Origin: Macrococcoides equi
Lineage (GTDB): Bacteria > Bacillota > Bacilli > Staphylococcales > Staphylococcaceae
Direction: 5' to 3' (one strand)
Length of the DNA stretch: 64,000 nt
Assembly (NCBI RefSeq): GCF_047425865.1
Contig: NZ_CP179735.1
Below are positions 8,190 through 16,160 of this stretch, piece by piece. The notes below the pieces were generated by a model. It saw only the letters and a program-made list of their open reading frames with translations. It was not told the origin of the DNA and ran no database searches. Made by a program: the position numbers and the translations under genes. Position 1 is the stretch's first letter. Every line of letters begins with the position of its first letter.

Positions 8190-8607
8190 AAGTATAAAGA
8201 AAAATAGGTCTACGATTATAACAGTAATATTTTCACTGATTTATCTAAACTATAATAATATATATGCCCATAGTATATTATTTTTACTATTTTTAATGGT
8301 TGCGATATACAGATTCATTGATTTTCATCATTACTTTCATCGTAATATGGACCGATTAATGAACGATCCATTTCTTGATTATCCATATGATTTACGTAAA
8401 GACGGAAGATATGTGTATCGATTTACGACGATTACTTTTATAACTTTGACATTTATTTTCGGAGCTTTAATGTTCAAATTTCATCTTAAGATTATATTAG
8501 TTTTAATCATCGTATTAATCTTCATATCAGTGCTCATCGATAATAAATTCGAAAAGCGCTCAAATTTAAGAGAATTGCTTGAAACAAAGGAAAAAGAGGC
8601 AAAATAA
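8173..8607 (+). CDS. Four-helix membrane protein, unknown function (paralogue 2, non-AUG start suspected)
   Basis: From the ATG at 8296 only 103 residues with two helices would be made, and no ribosome site precedes that ATG. The frame is open back to 8170 and encodes two further hydrophobic helices, which restores the four-helix layout of the gene before it (144 versus 143 residues). A strong AAGGGAGGT lies at 8156-8164. The only initiator-like codon at proper spacing is ATC at 8173, inside the end of paralogue 1. A non-canonical start or a +1 frameshift from paralogue 1 are both possible. The stop lies inside a terminator stem. The real 5' end is inferred, not proven. Confidence 0.55.
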   Translation: MNYIIKSIKKNRSTIITVIFSLIYLNYNNIYAHSILFLLFLMVAIYRFIDFHHYFHRNMDRLMNDPFLDYPYDLRKDGRYVYRFTTITFITLTFIFGALMFKFHLKIILVLIIVLIFISVLIDNKFEKRSNLRELLETKEKEAK

Positions 8608-8619
8608 TTTGCCTCTTTT
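8592..8619. terminator. Bidirectional terminator
   Basis: A perfect stem AAAAGAGGCAAA/TTTGCCTCTTTT overlaps the stop codon of the plus-strand membrane protein and abuts the end of the convergent CDF exporter gene. Confidence 0.88.
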
Positions 8620-9486
8620 CTATACATGGGGTTCCAGATGAACGATTGTTTCTATCGCGCCATATGCTTCTTTAATATCATTTTCAATATTTTCTGTGAT
8701 ATCATGACTTTCTGCGACGGTCAGTAACGAGTCAACTGTCACGGTCACATCTATAAAAGTCATAACTCCATGATTTCTTCCTTTAATATCTACAACTGAT
8801 AATACATCTTCTACATTTAACACAATCTTTCTCATTTCATCGAGTGTCTCAGCATCAAAGCCATCTGTTAAGGTAATCGCGGTTTCAAAGAAAATTTCTA
8901 TCGCTGTTTTCATAATCAGTAATCCAACGACAATGGCAGCGACGGTATCTAAAAACGGAAGTCCTAAAAATACACCGACAATCCCAATAAATGTTCCAAC
9001 AGATACTAACGCATCGGATAAGTTATCTGCGGCTGCTGCTTTTAATGCACTAGAATCCACTTTTTTGGCAAGTCTTTTATTATAGAAATAAACGAGTAAC
9101 ATCGCGAGCGCTGAAAGTATCGCAACTACAGCCGTTTCTATAGATGGTGTGGAGAAGTTTTGATGAATATAATTATTAATGCCTTGTAAAATGACTTGCA
9201 CACTTACTGCAAACATAATGAATGAAGCAATCAGTGAACCGATATATTCCGAACGGTAATGACCATAGTTATGATTTTCATCAGCGGGTTTCATACTAAT
9301 CGCTAAACCGATGAGTAAGGCAACGGATGATACCACATCAGTTGCATTGTTCAATCCGTCAGCAACAAGTGCCTGTGATCCATTGATATAACCAAATAGA
9401 AGCTTTAATGTCGTCAGTAACACATACATAATAATACTAACTTTAGCCCCTTGCTGAGCTTTAGCGAGTTGATCTTTGACTTGCAT
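8620..9486 (-). CDS. mntE: Cation diffusion facilitator, probable Mn(II) exporter (MntE-like)
   Basis: The 288-residue CDF transporter has six predicted membrane helices followed by a cytosolic metal-binding domain. The metal site in helix 2 reads DGLNNATD and in helix 5 AAAADNLSDALVS. These Asn/Asp sets, without the histidine of zinc exporters, are the pattern of the manganese-exporting CDF group, so export of Mn(II) in exchange for protons is the likely role. Other metals remain possible. Start 9486 is chosen because GAGAGG lies nine bases upstream; the ATG at 9495 directly abuts it. Confidence 0.8.
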   Translation of the reverse strand: MQVKDQLAKAQQGAKVSIIMYVLLTTLKLLFGYINGSQALVADGLNNATDVVSSVALLIGLAISMKPADENHNYGHYRSEYIGSLIASFIMFAVSVQVILQGINNYIHQNFSTPSIETAVVAILSALAMLLVYFYNKRLAKKVDSSALKAAAADNLSDALVSVGTFIGIVGVFLGLPFLDTVAAIVVGLLIMKTAIEIFFETAITLTDGFDAETLDEMRKIVLNVEDVLSVVDIKGRNHGVMTFIDVTVTVDSLLTVAESHDITENIENDIKEAYGAIETIVHLEPHV

Positions 9487-9567
9487 TATATTCATCCTCT
9501 CAATTAATCATGTCTTATTATTATCAATTAAAATATTCGAAATTACTAGTATCGCTGTTTAAAAAAT

Positions 9568-9624
9568 ACTATTCATAATAGTTTGATTCTTTGAAATCAT
9601 TGACCTCAAATAGTTTCAACTATT
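9568..9624. promoter_or_regulatory. Pair of palindromes upstream of the symporter gene
   Basis: ACTATTCATAATAGT (9568-9582) and AATAGTTTCAACTATT (9609-9624) use the same AATAGT half-sites in opposite arrangement, in the space between the divergent exporter and symporter genes. They look like operator sites. The regulator is unknown. Confidence 0.45.
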
Positions 9625-9710
9625 GAAGAGAAATGAACAATTTACAATCGCTGATAAATATTTTATAATTATTGTAATAGTCAGAAAATTCAAAACAAAG
9701 GAGAGAGCAC

Positions 9711-11015
9711 ATGAAACTTAAGGGGAATATGACAGTCAGAATTGTGATTGCTTTAGTTGCAGGTATTGCTATCGGTTCTATATTTAATTTATTTCAAGAT
9801 ACTGTGTGGGTAAAATGGACGAATCAGTATATTTTCAATGTTATCGGCCAAGTATTCTTAAATCTAATTTTTATGCTAGTCGTTCCGGTTGTATTTGTTT
9901 CTATTGTATTAGGGGTTTTAGGTGTAGGTGATCCTAAACACCTAGGGTCAATTGGTCTAAAAACAATTACTTTCTTTCTTATTACAACAGCGCTGGCGAT
10001 TACACTTGCTATGGTACTTGCATTAGTTTTTAAACCAGGTACAGGCAAGGGTGATTTATTAAATAGTGATGAAGTTAAGACCTATGAAGTTGAGCAAAAG
10101 AAAAAAGCTGCTGCTGCTAAAGCAGAAGGCACATCTGCAAATCAATCATTTGATCAAACATTGATTAATTTAGTTCCTAAAAATCCAGTACTTGCGATGA
10201 GCGAAACTAATATGTTGCAGGTAATAACATTTGCGATTTTCATCGGTATCGGCATGATTGCGCTCAGAGAGAAAGTATCAGCAGTTAAAATATTGTTTGA
10301 ACAGAGCAATGAAATACTTATGTTTATAGTTACAGCAATTATGCAGTATTTTGCTCCGATTGGTACTTTTGGCTTGGTAGCTACTGCATTTACGAACGCA
10401 GGATTTGGTGCTATTAAGCAATTAGGAATGTATTTTTTTGTAGTATTACTGGCACTTTTATTACATATGATTTTAGTTTATGGTGGTGCTATAACTTTTC
10501 TTGCCAGAAGAAATCCGGTTTGGTTCTTTAAAGGATTCGCACCTGCTATGACAGTCGGATTTAGTTCATCAAGTTCAAATGCGACTTTACCAATATCATT
10601 AGAGTGTGCGCAGGATAACCTGGAAGTGCGTAAAGAAATTTCATCATTTGTACAACCTTTAGGTGCTACGATAAATATGGATGGTACAGCAATTATGCAG
10701 GGTGTTGCCACAATTTTTATCGCACAAATATCAGGTGTAGATTTAACAGTTGGACAAATGGTAACAGTAGTTGTAGTTGCTGTAGTGGCTTCAGTAGGAA
10801 CAGCGGGTGTACCTGGTGCTGGTCTAGTGATGCTTGCAATGGTACTGACTTCAGTCGGACTTAATCCAGCGGCTATCGGTATAATTCTAGGAATAGATAG
10901 ATTATTAGATATGACAAGAACAGCTGTCAATATTTCAGGAGATGCAGCATGTGCAGTAGTCATTTCAGAACAAGAAAAACGTTACTTATCAAAAAATGGT
11001 ACGAAAATTACGTAA
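9711..11015 (+). CDS. Dicarboxylate/amino acid:cation symporter (glutamate/aspartate type)
   Basis: The 434-residue DAACS-family membrane protein has the diagnostic serine-rich hairpin GFSSSSSNATLP, the NMDGTA motif of helix 7 and GDAACAVVI in helix 8. It takes up glutamate, aspartate or C4-dicarboxylates with protons or sodium. An unusual polar, alanine/lysine-rich cytosolic insert (KKKAAAAKAEG) lies around residues 115-145. The start has GGAGAG upstream. The intergenic region in front carries two palindromes. It resembles the GltT/GltP branch more than the cystine transporters, but the substrate cannot be assigned from sequence. Confidence 0.85.
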   Translation: MKLKGNMTVRIVIALVAGIAIGSIFNLFQDTVWVKWTNQYIFNVIGQVFLNLIFMLVVPVVFVSIVLGVLGVGDPKHLGSIGLKTITFFLITTALAITLAMVLALVFKPGTGKGDLLNSDEVKTYEVEQKKKAAAAKAEGTSANQSFDQTLINLVPKNPVLAMSETNMLQVITFAIFIGIGMIALREKVSAVKILFEQSNEILMFIVTAIMQYFAPIGTFGLVATAFTNAGFGAIKQLGMYFFVVLLALLLHMILVYGGAITFLARRNPVWFFKGFAPAMTVGFSSSSSNATLPISLECAQDNLEVRKEISSFVQPLGATINMDGTAIMQGVATIFIAQISGVDLTVGQMVTVVVVAVVASVGTAGVPGAGLVMLAMVLTSVGLNPAAIGIILGIDRLLDMTRTAVNISGDAACAVVISEQEKRYLSKNGTKIT

Positions 11016-11043
11016 TTGTGACAGATAAATAAAATAATTTTAA

Positions 11044-11076
11044 AAAAGAGGATACTTTTTAAAGGTTTCCTCTTTT
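11044..11076 (+). terminator. Terminator after the symporter gene
   Basis: The stem AAAAGAGGA/TCCTCTTTT is followed by AATTTTTTG. Confidence 0.8.
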
Positions 11077-11196
11077 AATTTTTTGTAAATTATATTAAGA
11101 TGGTAAAGTCACTTTAGATGAATGTGTATTATTTCAACTTATATTTTAAAGCATTTATGACATAAATTAATCATTAGAAAGAAAGGTCGTATAACA

Positions 11197-11661
11197 ATGG
11201 ATAAACAGCAATTCACAGATTTATTACAAACAAAATTTAAAATGGTGCGTATCGAAGCGGGATATACACAAGACACAATGGCTCAAACGATTGGCTTATC
11301 AAAGAAGACTTTAGTTCAAATTGAGAAAGAGCGTGTTTTACCAAACTGGACGACTTGTGTTTCTTTATGTGCTTTATTTAGAGATTCAGAAGTGTTACAA
11401 AACACTTTAGGAGGCGACCCATTAGAAGTAATTCAAGTGATTTCTCGTGGTGCATGTGCTTATCCTGATGCTGATAACAAAAATGAATTATGGTGGACAA
11501 CGATTGAATCAGATCGTGATATCGTATTACAACAAAATAAGATTTCTAATCTTTACCGTGTGTTAGATGGTTCAACGCAACCTTTATACGGATCAAATAA
11601 AGCACGTGAAGCAGAGATGTTCTTTAATAAGAAGAAAAGCGAAAACTTAGTAACAGTTTAA
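11197..11661 (+). CDS. XRE-family helix-turn-helix regulator
   Basis: The 154-residue protein has an N-terminal helix-turn-helix (about residues 12-60). AGYTQDTMAQTIGLSKKTLV is the recognition unit, followed by QIEKERVLPNW. The C-terminal part (about 75-150, with YPDADNKNELWWTTIESD) has no family I can name and may bind a ligand. Ribosome site GAAAGAAAGG lies upstream. It stands alone between two terminators, so it is probably a single-gene transcript. Its targets are unknown. Confidence 0.8.
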   Translation: MDKQQFTDLLQTKFKMVRIEAGYTQDTMAQTIGLSKKTLVQIEKERVLPNWTTCVSLCALFRDSEVLQNTLGGDPLEVIQVISRGACAYPDADNKNELWWTTIESDRDIVLQQNKISNLYRVLDGSTQPLYGSNKAREAEMFFNKKKSENLVTV

Positions 11662-11677
11662 TATCTTTGTATCCTTT

Positions 11678-11703
11678 AAACAAACGCAGCTTTGCGTTTG
11701 TTT
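11678..11703 (+). terminator. Terminator after the XRE regulator
   Basis: The perfect stem AAACAAACGCA/TGCGTTTGTTT is followed by a run of T. Confidence 0.9.
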
Positions 11704-11756
11704 TTTTGGTTTAGAGGTATTAAACTAATAACTATTAAATATAAAGAGGTGGCATA

Positions 11757-12887
11757 TTGAACGCATTATTTGTCGTATTATTTATGGGGCTGATTGGGGC
11801 CTTAATTGGAGGATTTACAAACTATATTGCAATAAAGATGTTATTCAGACCGTTTGAACCGAAGTTTCTTTTCGGTAAACAACTACCATTTACACCTGGG
11901 TTAATTCCAAAGCGCAGAAATGAATTATCTTTAAAAATGGGTAAGATGGTTACCCAACATTTACTGACGCCAGAAGTATTTAAAGAAAAGTTAATGACAC
12001 CTCAAACAGAAGGGTTTATTAAAGATTTTGTAGTTCGTCAAGTTCAGACAATAAAGACCGGGGAATATTCAGTAGATGATTTTGCCAAGCGATTTAATAT
12101 TGATGTTACAGTACTAGGTAACGATAAATTACGTCTTCAACTTTCTCAAGTGATTGATAATACAGTCATTGCCCGTATTGATGAACCGATAGAAAAACTT
12201 TTACCGATGGACTTACGAACTAAACTGGATACACAGGTTAACCAATTATCTCAGATGATTATGGTTAAACTACGTGATTATGTTAATTCAGAAAAAGGTT
12301 ATAACGACATCATGATGATGATTGATCGTTTCTTCATGGAAAAGGGTCGTTTAGTAAGTATGATACAAATGTTCATGACAAAAGAAATGATAGCAGATCG
12401 AGTAATTAAAGAATTTAACGCATTAAGCAGAGAAGAAAAGCTGAACAATATTATAGAAACAGAAGTACAACGTGAATATCATGCTCTTTTAATGAAACAG
12501 CCTTCACAGTTTATAAAAGAGAATGAAGTAAATCAAATAAAAGAAAATTTAATTGAACAGATTATTACTCAAGTTAATCTTGAGCACTATACGAAAACAC
12601 CCCTTGTACATCTTGCACCAAAAGCTTTTGATTACTTAGAAGGTACAGGCAGTGATCGATTTGTACATTACGCGATTACCAAGACATCTGATAATATTGC
12701 TGATATTTTAGAAAAAGTTCATATTGCAGAAATTGTTAAACAGCAAATAGATAATTTTGAACTCGCATTTCTTGAGCAACTCGTCATTGAAATATCAAAT
12801 AAAGAATTAAAGATGATTACATTTTTAGGATTTCTGTTAGGTGGTATTATCGGTCTCGTGCAAGGTATAATCGCACTCTTTGTATAA
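11757..12887 (+). CDS. DUF445/UPF0754 membrane protein (YheB family)
   Basis: The 376-residue protein has one membrane helix at each end (residues 1-25 and about 350-375) and a long helical middle. The N-terminal GFTNYIAIKMLFRPFEPKF and PFTPGLIPKRR segments are the family signature. Function is unknown; in Bacillus yheB is next to yheA, as here. The start is TTG at 11757 behind AAGAGGTGG. The short spacing before the start may moderate translation. Confidence 0.85.
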   Translation: MNALFVVLFMGLIGALIGGFTNYIAIKMLFRPFEPKFLFGKQLPFTPGLIPKRRNELSLKMGKMVTQHLLTPEVFKEKLMTPQTEGFIKDFVVRQVQTIKTGEYSVDDFAKRFNIDVTVLGNDKLRLQLSQVIDNTVIARIDEPIEKLLPMDLRTKLDTQVNQLSQMIMVKLRDYVNSEKGYNDIMMMIDRFFMEKGRLVSMIQMFMTKEMIADRVIKEFNALSREEKLNNIIETEVQREYHALLMKQPSQFIKENEVNQIKENLIEQIITQVNLEHYTKTPLVHLAPKAFDYLEGTGSDRFVHYAITKTSDNIADILEKVHIAEIVKQQIDNFELAFLEQLVIEISNKELKMITFLGFLLGGIIGLVQGIIALFV

Positions 12888-12954
12888 CAGAAGTGATTTA
12901 TGGTATATTGTTTAAGAACAATTAAATTATATGTAAAATTAAAGGAGAATGATT

Positions 12955-13323
12955 ATGTCTGTAAATATTTATGATGAAGCTAACCGTTTAGAAAGTGCGT
13001 TACGTCAAAGTGACGAATATAATGCGATTAAAGAACATTATTCAGCGGTAAATAACAACCCTGAATCAAAGAAAATCTTTGATGATTTCAGAAAAATTCA
13101 ATTAAGCCTACAAGAAAAACAAATGTCAGGTCAGGAAATCACTGAAGAAGATTTAAATGCTGCACAATCTACTGCAGAATTGATCGAAAAAGATGAAAAC
13201 ATTTCTAAATTAATGGAAGCTGAACAAAAAATGAGTTTTATGATTCAGGAAATTAACCGTGTCATCATGAAACCACTTGAAGATTTATACGGTGTTCAAA
13301 CTGAACAAACACCTGAAGCTTAA
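12955..13323 (+). CDS. YlbF/YmcA-family protein (UPF0342, YheA-like)
   Basis: The small helical protein of about 122 residues begins VNIYDEANRLESALRQSDEY. It carries heptad-like charged helices with NNNPESKKIFDDFRKIQ. Related YlbF/YmcA proteins modulate RNase Y or developmental phosphorelays in Bacillus; the exact role of the YheA branch is not established. The ATG at 12955 is chosen because AAAGGAG ends eight bases upstream, whereas the ATG at 12949 is too close. It follows yheB by 67 bases and is probably transcribed with it up to the terminator at 13370. Confidence 0.85.
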   Translation: MSVNIYDEANRLESALRQSDEYNAIKEHYSAVNNNPESKKIFDDFRKIQLSLQEKQMSGQEITEEDLNAAQSTAELIEKDENISKLMEAEQKMSFMIQEINRVIMKPLEDLYGVQTEQTPEA

Positions 13324-13369
13324 TTGATAATTTATAAGCTTTACAGTACAATAATTAAATAATTATTCA

Positions 13370-13402
13370 AATAAACAAAAAGTATTTACTTTTTGTTTAT
13401 TT
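13370..13402 (+). terminator. Terminator after the YheA-like gene
   Basis: The 15-bp perfect stem AATAAACAAAAAGTA/TACTTTTTGTTTATT is followed by TTTTT. It lies just before the hemZ ribosome site. Confidence 0.88.
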
Positions 13403-13418
13403 TTTTGTGAGGGATATC

Positions 13419-14876
13419 ATGAAGTTTTATTTACAGCATGAACAATTTGAAACAATCAATTTATATATCAAAAATATTATTAATCTATATTTTGAGGAGA
13501 GTTATTTGTTTGAAGGAACAGGTGAACAGCAGATAACAGTTGATATCGATCAAACAAATAATACGACAGTGAAGACGACATTAACGATTGAAAATGAAAC
13601 GTATACGCGTATTGCTAAAAGAGAAGGCACATCAAAACGAGATATGAAACAGGCGTTAGGTGAAACTTTAATCGAAATACTTTCGTCGCATACGGGTGTG
13701 ATACAGAGCTGGGGGACGCTTACTGGTATTCGACCGACGAAGCTTTATCATAAATATTACAAACAAGGATTATCTCATGAAGCAATCAGTGAAATTTTAT
13801 CAAGAGACTATTTAATTGCACAGGAGAAATTAGATTTAATGCGTGATATTGTTCATACACAGCTTCAGGCGATTCCAGACCTTTATTCGCTGCAGGATGA
13901 GGTAAGTATTTATATCGGTATCCCATTTTGTCCGACAAAATGTGCGTATTGTACATTTCCTGCGTATGCGATACGCGTATTTAAGACGCAAGTTCCAGAG
14001 TTTCTAGTAGGATTAATTTACGAGATTCAGCAAACAGCAGCATGGTTAAAAGAAAATAATATCAAGGTAACTTCTATTTATTTTGGGGGTGGTACCCCGA
14101 CTTCTATTGAAGCTCAGGATTTAGCTTTACTACTTGAGACAGTTTATACCTCATTTGATATGTCACATGTTAGAGAAGTTACAGTAGAGGCTGGACGTCC
14201 AGATACAATCGATACTGAAACCCTCGATGTATTAAACAAATATAATATCGACCGTATCAGCATCAATCCGCAAAGCTTTACGGATCGTACTTTAAAAGCG
14301 ATTGGTCGTCACCATACAGTACAGGAAACGATTGATAAGTTTAATTTATCTCGTAAACATCATATGCAAAATATTAATATGGACTTAATAATTGGTTTGC
14401 CGAATGAAACACGCGTTGAAGTTGAGCATTCACTCAACGAAACAAAAAAATTAAATCCTGAATCATTGACGGTTCATACACTAAGCTTTAAAACGGCCAG
14501 TGAAATGACACGTAATAAAGAGAAGTATCCAGTTGCTGCGCGTGATGAAATTGTCCATATGATGAATATGACAAGAACATTTGCAGTAGAAAATAATTAC
14601 ATTCCGTATTATTTGTATCGTCAGAAAAATATATTAGGGAATCTCGAAAATATAGGTTATTCTAAAGCGGATGAAGCATCGCTATATAATATTCTTATTA
14701 TGGAAGAAGTTCAGACAATTATTGGTCTCGGTTGTGGGGCTTCAAGTAAATTAATCCACCCGTTTACTGGAAAAATTGAAAACTTCCTTAATCCTAAAGA
14801 CCCAAAATCATATAACGACAGCTATGAAAGTTATACACAAAAAAAATTAGAAAAATTAAATCACTGTTATCAATAG
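13419..14876 (+). CDS. hemZ: Radical SAM coproporphyrinogen dehydrogenase-like protein HemZ
   Basis: The ~485-residue protein has an N-terminal extension of about 150 residues and a radical SAM core. Its Fe-S motif is GIPFCPTKCAYCTFPAYAI (CxxxCxxC). YFGGGTPTSI and NMDLIIGLPNET are the other HemN/HemW signatures. HemZ is annotated as oxygen-independent coproporphyrinogen III oxidase. The window also carries the coproporphyrin-dependent pathway genes hemE, hemH and hemY, so its true role in haem synthesis is open. The ATG at 13419 is preferred, with GAGGG five bases upstream. A perfect terminator hairpin starts at the stop codon. Confidence 0.85.
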   Translation: MKFYLQHEQFETINLYIKNIINLYFEESYLFEGTGEQQITVDIDQTNNTTVKTTLTIENETYTRIAKREGTSKRDMKQALGETLIEILSSHTGVIQSWGTLTGIRPTKLYHKYYKQGLSHEAISEILSRDYLIAQEKLDLMRDIVHTQLQAIPDLYSLQDEVSIYIGIPFCPTKCAYCTFPAYAIRVFKTQVPEFLVGLIYEIQQTAAWLKENNIKVTSIYFGGGTPTSIEAQDLALLLETVYTSFDMSHVREVTVEAGRPDTIDTETLDVLNKYNIDRISINPQSFTDRTLKAIGRHHTVQETIDKFNLSRKHHMQNINMDLIIGLPNETRVEVEHSLNETKKLNPESLTVHTLSFKTASEMTRNKEKYPVAARDEIVHMMNMTRTFAVENNYIPYYLYRQKNILGNLENIGYSKADEASLYNILIMEEVQTIIGLGCGASSKLIHPFTGKIENFLNPKDPKSYNDSYESYTQKKLEKLNHCYQ

Positions 14877-14902
14877 AGTTCGGGAATTAATATCCCGAAC
14901 TC
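14876..14902 (+). terminator. Terminator after hemZ
   Basis: The stem GAGTTCGGGA/TCCCGAACTC begins at the last base of the stop codon and is followed by ATTTTT. Confidence 0.9.
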
Positions 14903-14981
14903 ATTTTTCATAGGGTCAACCTAACATTTTCAAAGATTTTAATGTAAAATATGAGATAACAATAAAAGTGAGGAATTGTTT

Positions 14982-16160
14982 ATGATTAAATTTATCCACT
15001 GCTCAGATTTATATTTAGATGAACCTTTTGATTTAAAGAGTCAATTACCAGAACATATTATGCAGGATGTTTATCGTGCAACATTTGAAAGCTTCACAAA
15101 TTTAGTGAATGATGCAATAGATATGAAAGTAGATTTTATTCTCATCAGTGGTAATCTTTTTTCTGAAGTAAATAGAAATATTCGTGCTGATAAACTCATT
15201 GAACAACAATTTGAAAGATTAAATAAAGCACATATCTTTGTCTACTATATTGCTGGTACATCAGACTATCTTTCGAAACGATCGTATATTAAATTGCCAT
15301 CTAACGTTGTAGTATTTGCTGAAGATGTACAATCCTATGAGTTGATTACGGCGAATGGCAAGCGTGTATTTATACATGGTTTCAGTTATAAAGACAAGGA
15401 CACGTATGAAAATAAACTCGATAACTATCCGATTAATGAAGTTGACGAATCTATTCATATCGGTATGTTACATGGGATTCACCATAGACTTGACGGCTAT
15501 CAGGCAACTGAATTCAGAATGGAAGATTTAAATCGTAAGTTATATCACTACTGGGCATTAGGACATTATCCTTATAAAAAACGTTTAAGTGACATGCCAG
15601 AAATCCATTATTCTGGTAAGATGCAGGGGACGAATTTTTCTGATACAGGACATAAAGGATACCTGCTTGTTGAAGGAGATCATACTGATTTAGAGATCAA
15701 ATTTATTCCAACAGAACATATTCGTTTTGAACGTGTGAAGCTTACATTAAATGAATTAGGTAAACATGCGATATATCAAGATATTACTGATTTCAAAAAT
15801 AAGGTAAGACATTTAGGTAAAAGTATTTACCAACTTAAATTAATCAATCCATCTGAGACGTTAGTTGATGAACGAATGATTCGAAATATACTCAAACAAG
15901 TCCAAATGTATGAATCGAATGAATCACAATTCGTCTGGATCGATGATATTGAATTGGATCAACTGAATGAAGTACATACACTTGCCAATGAATTTAATTC
16001 AGAACATCTGGAAAATAAAGAGATATTTGATCAGGCGTGTAAGCCGATTCATCATTCAAGTGTAGAACGCTATGCAGAGGCAATACATTTTGAAGATCAT
16101 TTATCTATGCTCAATCACGGAGAATCCAGATTAAAGTTAATGATGAGGGATGAATCATGA
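14982..16160 (+). CDS. yhaO: YhaO/SbcD-like metallophosphoesterase with degenerate metal-binding motifs
   Basis: Position and overall sequence mark this as YhaO, the Mre11/SbcD-like partner of the large ATPase YhaN that follows with a four-base overlap. However, the metal-binding motifs are eroded. DxH reads SDLYLDEPF, GDxxD reads SGNLFSE, GNH(D/E) reads AGTSDY and GHxH reads GHYPYK. Only parts such as LHGIHH remain. The protein is therefore probably not an active Mn-dependent nuclease and may be structural. Length (about 392 residues) is normal for the family and the frame is intact. The ATG at 14982 has GTGAGG eight bases upstream; a TTG at 14976 is less likely. Confidence 0.85.
   Translation: MIKFIHCSDLYLDEPFDLKSQLPEHIMQDVYRATFESFTNLVNDAIDMKVDFILISGNLFSEVNRNIRADKLIEQQFERLNKAHIFVYYIAGTSDYLSKRSYIKLPSNVVVFAEDVQSYELITANGKRVFIHGFSYKDKDTYENKLDNYPINEVDESIHIGMLHGIHHRLDGYQATEFRMEDLNRKLYHYWALGHYPYKKRLSDMPEIHYSGKMQGTNFSDTGHKGYLLVEGDHTDLEIKFIPTEHIRFERVKLTLNELGKHAIYQDITDFKNKVRHLGKSIYQLKLINPSETLVDERMIRNILKQVQMYESNESQFVWIDDIELDQLNEVHTLANEFNSEHLENKEIFDQACKPIHHSSVERYAEAIHFEDHLSMLNHGESRLKLMMRDES

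Noticed and set aside
8296..8607. Second membrane protein starting at ATG 8296
   Set aside because: No ribosome site precedes it, and it would delete two helices that the open upstream frame encodes.
10478..10963. 161-residue ORF antisense to the symporter
   Set aside because: The symporter frame is clearly coding by motif and length; the antisense frame is a shadow.
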